Source: an uncultured Clostridia bacterium (GTDB lineage Bacteria; Bacillota; Clostridia; Christensenellales; Borkfalkiaceae). Taken from it: a stretch of 46,953 nucleotides of DNA. This document shows positions 42,071-46,953 of this stretch, piece after piece. The stretch covers positions 1-46,953 of the forward strand of contig CALVRO010000062.1 in NCBI GenBank assembly GCA_944358655.1, given 5' to 3'. Each line of letters begins with the position of its first letter. Position 1 is the first letter of the stretch. The notes beneath the pieces are model-generated. The model was not told the DNA's origin. It ran no database searches and saw only the letters and a program-made list of their open reading frames with translations. The position numbers and the translations under genes are program-made.

Positions 42071-43180
42071 CTATCTCTTATAAATTTCTATGGTCTGTTC
42101 TACAACGTCGTCCCAGGTGTAGGGCGTTACCATATTTGCGTGCGTGGCGAGATTTAAATTGATTATCTTTTTTATCTGGTGGCGCAGCCTGTCCACGTCG
42201 CCGCGGCGGAAGACATAGCAGTCCTCGTTTATCACCTCGGTATTTTCGGGAATATCCGAAACGAGACAGACGTTGCCGTAGGACATGGCCTCAAGAAGGC
42301 TCATAGGCATTCCCTCAATATCCGAAGGCAGCACATACAGATAGGCGTTGGAATACAGCTCCTGCAGCTCCTGTCCCTGCACAAAACCCGTCATTATTAT
42401 ACTATCGTCGCCCGCGCACATGGCGCAGATCTTGTTGTAATATTCGTCCGAATGGGACGCGCCGCCCGCGATGACAAGTTTTTTGTCCGTATTTATCTGC
42501 CGTTTCACCATCTTCCACGCTTCGATAAGATAGTGCAGTCCCTTTTCGGGCACTATCCTTGCGAGGAAGAGTATGTAATCGTTGAGCCCCAGCCCGTACT
42601 TGCTCTTTATTATTTCGGGCTCGTGCAGCTGCGCCGGCTCGATGCCGTTGGGAATAAACTTTGTAGTCCTGTGGTAGGTCTCGCGGAAGTACGTCTTGTT
42701 GCTACGGGAGAGCACTATTATCTCGTCCGCGTACCTGACGGCCTTTCTTTCGCCCGCCATCAGAACGCGGGTAGCCAGTCCGCCCCACTTGCCGCGCTGC
42801 CAATCGAGGCCGTGAATGGTGACAACTATCTTTGTGCCCGGCCTCTTCTTCTTTTTAGGAAGAAGGTTCAGAAAGAAGCACGGCCCCTCTGCATGATAGT
42901 GGACAATGTCTACCTGCCCCTTTTTGAGAAGTTTCCTCACCTTGAGTGTGGCGAAGAACGCATAGACGATGGCATCCAGCGAACGCTTGTTGACGGTGAA
43001 CACGCTTTCCACCCTGCAGCCCTTATATTGAGTTATTGGGGCATATTCCCTGCGCTTGCGGTTGTAGAGCGTGACTTCGTGCCCCTGCTCCGCCATGCGC
43101 GTTGCAAGATTTTCCACCACCACTTCTATACCGCCCTCTCGCGAGGGAACATATTTGTGCCCTATCATCACTATTTTCAT
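42071..43180 (-). CDS. Glycosyltransferase family 4, first gene of the polysaccharide operon
   Basis: 369 residues, GT-B fold: MKIVMIGHKYVPSREGGIEV, LNDYILFLARIVPEKGLHYL, SNAYLYVLPSDIEGMPMSLL (EX7E region) and AMSYGNVCLVSDIPENTEVI. It resembles capsule GT4 enzymes such as rhamnosyl- or galactosyltransferases. I start at 43180, where family alignment begins; an upstream GTG/other start at 43231 would add 17 residues unlike the family. No strong ribosome site is visible. First gene of the minus-strand operon running to 25397, behind a ~400-nt leader. Confidence 0.92.
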   Translation of the reverse strand: MKIVMIGHKYVPSREGGIEVVVENLATRMAEQGHEVTLYNRKRREYAPITQYKGCRVESVFTVNKRSLDAIVYAFFATLKVRKLLKKGQVDIVHYHAEGPCFFLNLLPKKKKRPGTKIVVTIHGLDWQRGKWGGLATRVLMAGERKAVRYADEIIVLSRSNKTYFRETYHRTTKFIPNGIEPAQLHEPEIIKSKYGLGLNDYILFLARIVPEKGLHYLIEAWKMVKRQINTDKKLVIAGGASHSDEYYNKICAMCAGDDSIIMTGFVQGQELQELYSNAYLYVLPSDIEGMPMSLLEAMSYGNVCLVSDIPENTEVINEDCYVFRRGDVDRLRHQIKKIINLNLATHANMVTPYTWDDVVEQTIEIYKR

Positions 43181-43588
43181 CTTAACCGTGTGAACATCGA
43201 AAAATATTTGTCTCCGTATATCGGGCGGCAACCGGCGTGTAGCCCCTTTGAGAAATACCGTCAGATACGGAAATTAATCGATAAATATTTTAATTGGGAT
43301 CTATCGGTAAAATATTTTGTTTTATAAAAAAATGAATGGACATTAAGCCGTTAGGCGGCATATATATCGCAACCAATTAACTACTGTCCCCAAATATAAG
43401 CTGTCCTTGACGGCAATTATGAACATGCCTTCGCGGAGCGACATGTACGTACCTTACCAGATTTGCGGCCGGACTTAAAAGTCCCGTTCCCCCACTGATA
43501 TGCCCGAAACAACGCGGTTTTTACTCTTTTATCGGAAATACAGGCACTCTGCCGATGTCGCTTTTCTGCCAATTATCTATATACCTAT
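43181..43588 (-). other. Long untranslated leader of the polysaccharide operon
   Basis: About 408 nt between the predicted transcription start and the first gene, with no supported ORF. On the minus strand it contains small hairpins, for example GGACTTTTAAGTCC (about 43463-43476) and an ATCGG/CCGAT pairing near 43531-43558. I recognise no named riboswitch or antitermination element. Confidence 0.45.
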
Positions 43589-43595
43589 TAAATAG

Positions 43596-43624
43596 AGTAT
43601 ATCATATAGTAGTTATTTTTGCAA
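43596..43624 (-). promoter_or_regulatory. Promoter of the polysaccharide operon
   Basis: Minus strand: TTGCAA (43619-43624), 17 bp, TATACT (43596-43601). It is the only convincing promoter I see in the ~800-bp gap upstream of the operon. Bases 43625-43810 show nothing else recognisable. Confidence 0.6.
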
Positions 43625-43810
43625 CAGATTGATTGAAAAAATTCTTTTTTTAATTATTTTACTTCCGGTTTAATTATTGCCAACGTCGATTCCTGACATA
43701 CGCAGGCAGCTACCCACACTCGAATAGCCGTCAACCGGCATCGGACAAAATATTTTATAAAGCGTAGTCATAATTAATATTGCTCTGCACAGAACGCGAC
43801 ATAAACTAAT

Positions 43811-43838
43811 GGCGGGAGGACTTGTTTGCCCTCCCGCC
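43811..43838. terminator. Hairpin in the gap before the mobile element
   Basis: GGCGGGAGG (43811-43819) pairs with CCTCCCGCC (43830-43838), extended by imperfect CTAA/TTAG flanks. It lies between divergent units, so it terminates neither of them. Confidence 0.5.
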
Positions 43839-43950
43839 TTAGTTTAAGTATAACACACTTTATTCAACACCACCCAATATTATAGGATTTCACATCTGCG
43901 TATATAAACCGAAAATATTTTTAATTCATAAAACATTTGTTTATGCAGGG

Positions 43951-43979
43951 TTGACTTTGGGGCGGGAATGTGGTAGTAT
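43951..43979 (+). promoter_or_regulatory. Promoter giving a nearly leaderless mRNA
   Basis: TTGACT (43951-43956), 17 bp, TAGTAT (43974-43979). The start codon at 43989 is nine bases downstream, so the leader is at most a few nucleotides. Confidence 0.7.
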
Positions 43980-43988
43980 AGTCATGAT

Positions 43989-45173
43989 ATGACGGCGAAT
44001 GAGAAGGAACGGGAGCGCAAATATTTCAACAAGGCGCATCCCGAAATTGAATACGGAATGATATGCCAGCGCAAGCTCAACAACCCGAAGCGCAAAAAGG
44101 GCAAGGACGGACTAATTACATATTATTACGTCACCGAGCAGCGACCGCTTGCGGGCAACTATTATGTAAACGGCAGGGCGTACATTGTTCCTGTCAAGAT
44201 CGCGCCCGAGCTGTATATACAGCTTACAGAGCAGGACAAAAAGGAGCACAACAATAATCACAAGCACGACAGACGGTATTTAGACATTGAAAGCCACTTT
44301 AAACTAAAGGGCGAAATTGACGGGGACGACGGCGAAACTAATCCGTGGGAGTGCGTCGTCTGTCAAAAGACGATAAATTTCGACGACACCATCGCCGCGC
44401 ATATGGACAGGAAAGCCGTAAAGGACACTTTTTCCAAAGAGGAGCGCAGAATGGTAAAGCTGTTCAAAAACGGCTATCCCCAGCAGGCAATCGCCCGCAG
44501 GCTGAAAAAGAGTCAAAGTTACGTTTCCAAGCATCTTGCCAGACTTTTAGAGCGGCTTGACAGGGAAGAACTGGACGACGGCAGCCGCACTTATTCGGAC
44601 ATCGACTTTGAGATTTTGTGGAAGAAGTTTGCCCTGACGCACAAGACGGACGACTTCGGAGACGTAATTTTGGAGACATTCCACTACCTTCTGGGCGCGC
44701 AGGTATGGGAAGAATTTTTGATATGGTTCTTCAGCTTTACAGAATACTACCGCTTTGCGCTCAAAGTGCTGTTTACGCTTGACGACTGCCCGTGGGACGA
44801 CGCGCGCGGGCATATTAACGACCTGCCCTACCGCTATCGGCTCATCTTTGCAGAGCGGCTGGAAAATGAGGCAGACATCTTTGCGCGGCTGTACTACTTT
44901 ATTGCTAAGGAAGTTTTATACAGGCAACGGCGCTTCCCCCGCCCCGAACAGCAGGCGTATGAGGATATAATTGCGCGCGAGGAAAAGACGGCCAGACGCC
45001 TGAATATGACTTGGGAGCAATTCCGCGCCGAGCGGCTCAACAAGTATGTAATTGAAATTCTGGAAAAGCGGACGAGCAAATTTTTAGCCGAAAACAACGT
45101 TTATATCTTTGACGAAAATGTCGATATCGACAGGGAGATAACAAAGATTATGACGCGTAAAAGGGGCAAATAA
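43989..45173 (+). CDS. HTH-containing mobile-element protein, unrecognised
   Basis: 394 residues. The basic N-terminus (1-45) resembles a nucleic-acid-binding region. Residues about 120-128 contain CVVC-type cysteines (WECVVCQK). A sigma-70-region-4-like helix-turn-helix follows at about 147-190 (KEERRMVKLFKNGYPQQAIA, then RRLKKSQSYVSKHLARL). The C-terminal half is helical and charged, with aromatic-rich segments (FLIWFFSFTEYYRFALKVLF). I do not recognise the family as a whole. It probably regulates or initiates replication of the mobile element whose relaxase follows. No ribosome site; the promoter predicts a nearly leaderless mRNA. A terminator hairpin follows at 45299. Confidence 0.7.
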   Translation: MTANEKERERKYFNKAHPEIEYGMICQRKLNNPKRKKGKDGLITYYYVTEQRPLAGNYYVNGRAYIVPVKIAPELYIQLTEQDKKEHNNNHKHDRRYLDIESHFKLKGEIDGDDGETNPWECVVCQKTINFDDTIAAHMDRKAVKDTFSKEERRMVKLFKNGYPQQAIARRLKKSQSYVSKHLARLLERLDREELDDGSRTYSDIDFEILWKKFALTHKTDDFGDVILETFHYLLGAQVWEEFLIWFFSFTEYYRFALKVLFTLDDCPWDDARGHINDLPYRYRLIFAERLENEADIFARLYYFIAKEVLYRQRRFPRPEQQAYEDIIAREEKTARRLNMTWEQFRAERLNKYVIEILEKRTSKFLAENNVYIFDENVDIDREITKIMTRKRGK

Positions 45174-45298
45174 AAATTTTTTTGCTTCTGCGGAATAATT
45201 TCGGTGTTTTCGGGTGTATATAAGTGAGAGGGGCAGAATGGCTCTACCCCTATACCTTATATTAATGGTATATTACAAATATCTAAACAGATTTAAAG

Positions 45299-45334
45299 GG
45301 GCGGCGGTTGCTTTAATGCAACCGCCGCCCTTTT
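45299..45334 (+). terminator. Terminator downstream of the HTH gene
   Basis: GGGCGGCGGTTGC (45299-45311) pairs with 45318-45330, followed by TTTT. A smaller hairpin AGGGG-C-AGA/TCT-A-CCCCT lies upstream at about 45228-45251. Confidence 0.78.
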
Positions 45335-45363
45335 ACGTGCACAAAAAAGGAGGTAAAACAATA

Positions 45364-45390
45364 ATGAAAGTTACTATCAGACCGCCATAA
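45364..45390 (+). CDS. Putative eight-codon leader peptide MKVTIRPP
   Basis: An ATG at 45364 with a full AGGAGGT site nine bases upstream starts an eight-codon frame ending Pro-Pro-stop. A small GGGT/ACCC hairpin follows immediately, and the next gene starts 66 bases later with its own AGGAGG. The strong ribosome site on such a short frame suggests a translated leader that could stall ribosomes, as Pro-stop contexts are known to do. It may instead be a remnant of a longer gene. Confidence 0.4.
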   Translation: MKVTIRPP

Positions 45391-45455
45391 CGGGTATTAA
45401 CCCACTAATATATGGCAATTAACTGAATTTTAAAACAATAATAAGGAGGAATATA

Positions 45456-46097
45456 ATGATTAATAAATTTAGATTCTATTTAACTTACGCCGATATTATC
45501 GGAGAATTTGCCGATGATGAGGCGGGGCAGTTCATAAAGAAGATGTGCCGCTTTATGTTTGCGGACGAGCCGTTGAACGACAACGCTACAGACAGGGCAG
45601 GAAGCATTTTAATGCTGATAAGCGAAGAGCTTACGGAGCAAAAAAATGAAAATGTGCCTGCGCGAAAAAATAAATCTTTTGCGTTTTTTAAGGTGTACGC
45701 GAATATTTTTTACTCTTTAAAGGATGCGCAGGCGGGACTGCTCATTAAAAGGGTGTGCGACTTTATGTTCGGCGGCAACCGCGTGAAGGACAGGGATTGC
45801 AGCAAGATTGACAGCTATTTCAACTTGTTGAAGGGTGAACTGACCAAGAGCAAAAACAAGTCGTCAAACGGCAGAAAAGAGCGGTTTACCCTCGCCAAAA
45901 TATATAAAGATTTTCCGAACATACAAAAGCCGCTGGACAAGAGCAGCACGCTGTTCACCGACGTCGATTTGCGCGATTTGCACGCATATATAGCCGAACA
46001 ACCGGGCATTCAGAATATGGAAATGTTCGATATTATGTGTATGTATCTCGACGATTTTACAAGACCACGCAAGGGTGAAAACAAGGAGGTTAAATGA
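45456..46097 (+). CDS. DUF6291-like protein with internal duplication
   Basis: 213 residues. Two copies of a ~60-residue module are visible: residues 4-58 (FRFYLTYADIIGEFADDEAG with QFIKKMCRFMF) and 70-125 (FAFFKVYANIFYSLKDAQAG with LLIKRVCDFMFGG). Each ends in a helix followed by SEEL or KGEL. This resembles DUF6291-type modules of phages and plasmids; my match is from memory and moderate. TAAGGAGGAATATA precedes the ATG. It is the first gene of a tightly coupled operon: the next ORF starts inside its stop codon (ATGA). Confidence 0.7.
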   Translation: MINKFRFYLTYADIIGEFADDEAGQFIKKMCRFMFADEPLNDNATDRAGSILMLISEELTEQKNENVPARKNKSFAFFKVYANIFYSLKDAQAGLLIKRVCDFMFGGNRVKDRDCSKIDSYFNLLKGELTKSKNKSSNGRKERFTLAKIYKDFPNIQKPLDKSSTLFTDVDLRDLHAYIAEQPGIQNMEMFDIMCMYLDDFTRPRKGENKEVK

Positions 46098-46342
46098 CAG
46101 TTTTTAAAGAAAATAACAGTGGCGAAATGGACGTATTTGGAAAACAAACCTGTAGCAGGCTAAGAAAATGCAGTAAACGTGCATTTTGCTTCTTCGACAT
46201 TTGTGTTGGAAATAGCCGCGTGTCAGACGAGGAGCGCGCGCAAATGACGACGGGAGCGTACAATGAGGTACGTGACCGAGAAGTGCGCAAGGGCGACAAA
46301 GTATCACGCGATGGATATTATCAACGCGAGGTGAGAATATGA
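46094..46342 (+). CDS. Small hypothetical protein of the mobilisation operon
   Basis: 82 residues, Cys- and charge-rich, starting MTVFKENNSGEMDVFGKQTC and ending VSRDGYYQREVRI. No family recognised. It overlaps both neighbours by ATGA, so its translation is coupled to the DUF6291-like gene before and the relaxase after. The context suggests an accessory role in mobilisation. Confidence 0.6.
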   Translation: MTVFKENNSGEMDVFGKQTCSRLRKCSKRAFCFFDICVGNSRVSDEERAQMTTGAYNEVRDREVRKGDKVSRDGYYQREVRI

Positions 46343-46953
46343 GTACTGCACCCGTGATATTCGATATAGCCTACACTCCCCACCACTTAAAGCGAGGTTC
46401 TTCCGCAAAGGATATTGCAAAGCACGCAAAGGAACGCGCCTTTTATACGATGACGGGCGACGGCGACACCATTTACAGATATATGACGCGCGAGGGCAAA
46501 ATCTGCGGCGAGCATTTGAAGAGGCTGACCGCGTTGGAATACCTACAAAAGTCTACGGGCGTGTTCAACGGCGACGGGATGATTTCAAAGGATGAACTCA
46601 CCGATATGAAGTTCCGCGCACAGAGCGGCGAGAAAGTAATTTGGCACGGCTTTATCTCCTTTGACGAGGAGCATTCCGAAAAAATCGACACGCCGCAAAA
46701 GTGCATTGAGCTTATAAAGCGCACCTTCCGCCCGTTCTTCAAAGAGGCGGGCTTCGAGCCTGAAAATATCGATTTAATGTGCGCGTTGCATTTAGACCGC
46801 CCTACCCATTTGCATCTGCACTTTTGCTTTTGGGAGAAGGAGCCGAAGATAAAAAACCAACGCGCGGCGGGATACAAGTACCGAGCCAAAGGCAAGATAA
46901 AGTTTGACGCCATCGCCGCCATGACCGAGAGGCTCAACGCCATTGCAATCGGC
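46339..46953 (+). CDS. MobL-type relaxase, cut by the window end
   Basis: 205 residues are visible with no stop. MSTAPVIFDIAYTPHHLKRG is followed by a conserved WHGFISFDEEHSEKID strand and the three-histidine metal motif HLDRPTHLHLHF (H157, H159, H161), as in MobL/MobP-family relaxases. A later basic patch is GYKYRAKGKIKFD. The catalytic tyrosine is not assigned. It would nick the transfer origin of an integrative or plasmid-like element. The start overlaps the previous stop (ATGA). It shows the mobile element continues beyond the right edge. Confidence 0.82.
   Translation, partial: MSTAPVIFDIAYTPHHLKRGSSAKDIAKHAKERAFYTMTGDGDTIYRYMTREGKICGEHLKRLTALEYLQKSTGVFNGDGMISKDELTDMKFRAQSGEKVIWHGFISFDEEHSEKIDTPQKCIELIKRTFRPFFKEAGFEPENIDLMCALHLDRPTHLHLHFCFWEKEPKIKNQRAAGYKYRAKGKIKFDAIAAMTERLNAIAIG

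Noticed and set aside
42179-43327. A 382-codon plus-strand frame antisense to a GT4 gene
   Set aside because: It mirrors a clear glycosyltransferase, has no start signals and no recognisable domains.
43989-45173. A bona fide sigma factor
   Set aside because: Only a region-4-like helix-turn-helix is visible; no region 2 sequence can be seen.

Overview
The window looks like a chromosomal contig from an uncultured, probably gut-associated member of the Clostridia. The support is a GC-rich core with AT-rich accessory segments, sigma-A-type promoters with 17-bp spacers, a FeoA/FeoB/FeoB-associated Cys-rich trio, a single-chain iron-sulfur serine dehydratase, a DUF3343 protein beside a cysteine desulfurase, and tandem Spo0A-box-like sites. 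I would not name a genus from this. The left edge (about 1-166) looks like the promoter and leader of an rRNA operon on the minus strand; metagenome contigs often break there.

Core part (about 270-15,070): a sugar-phosphate isomerase-like gene, two divergent small hypothetical genes, a cysteine desulfurase divergent from a DUF3343 gene, endonuclease III (nth), a two-gene MacB/FtsX-type ABC transporter operon, L-serine dehydratase, the feo operon followed by a 374-bp MITE-like element, a Sel1/TPR protein, and a GHKL sensor kinase. The kinase's response regulator is cut off after its phosphorylation site and runs straight into the C-terminal half of a GH3 beta-glucosidase. Very GC-rich perfect hairpins follow or separate most genes.

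Scarred accessory zone (about 15,250-25,360): two copies of a ~645-bp cassette in direct orientation. Each encodes a ~70-residue protein behind a promoter with four boxes, in 10-bp register, that resemble 0A boxes. Between and beside them lie two N-terminally truncated flippase genes, a multi-pass membrane protein and an integrase island that ends in a 3' fragment of tRNA-Gln(CTG). Beyond it are an AlbA_2-type regulator with its own operator array, frameshifted gene remnants and a truncated AbiH.

Surface polysaccharide operon (43,180 down to 25,397, minus strand): transcription probably starts near 43,588, leaving a ~400-nt leader. The order is two GT4 enzymes, a radical SAM/SPASM protein, a further glycosyltransferase, an acetyltransferase, GT2, a second acetyltransferase, Wzy-like polymerase, two GT2, Wzx flippase, ATP-grasp ligase, an acyltransferase, a ketopantoate-reductase-like enzyme, a DegT aminotransferase, RmlA and RmlB. 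RmlC and RmlD are absent, so a dTDP-4-amino-4,6-dideoxyhexose is more likely than rhamnose. The ATP-grasp, reductase-like and acyltransferase genes sit together as a possible amino-sugar acylation cassette. Both ends of the operon are GC-richer than the AT-rich middle, as expected when the variable middle is exchanged between strains. Two acyltransferase genes each carry a run of nine G on the coding strand, which suggests phase-variable acylation.

Right edge (about 43,950-46,953): the start of an integrative/mobilizable element, with an HTH protein under a nearly leaderless promoter, a possible eight-codon leader peptide ending Pro-Pro-stop, a duplicated-domain DUF6291-like protein, a small protein and a MobL-type relaxase cut by the window end.
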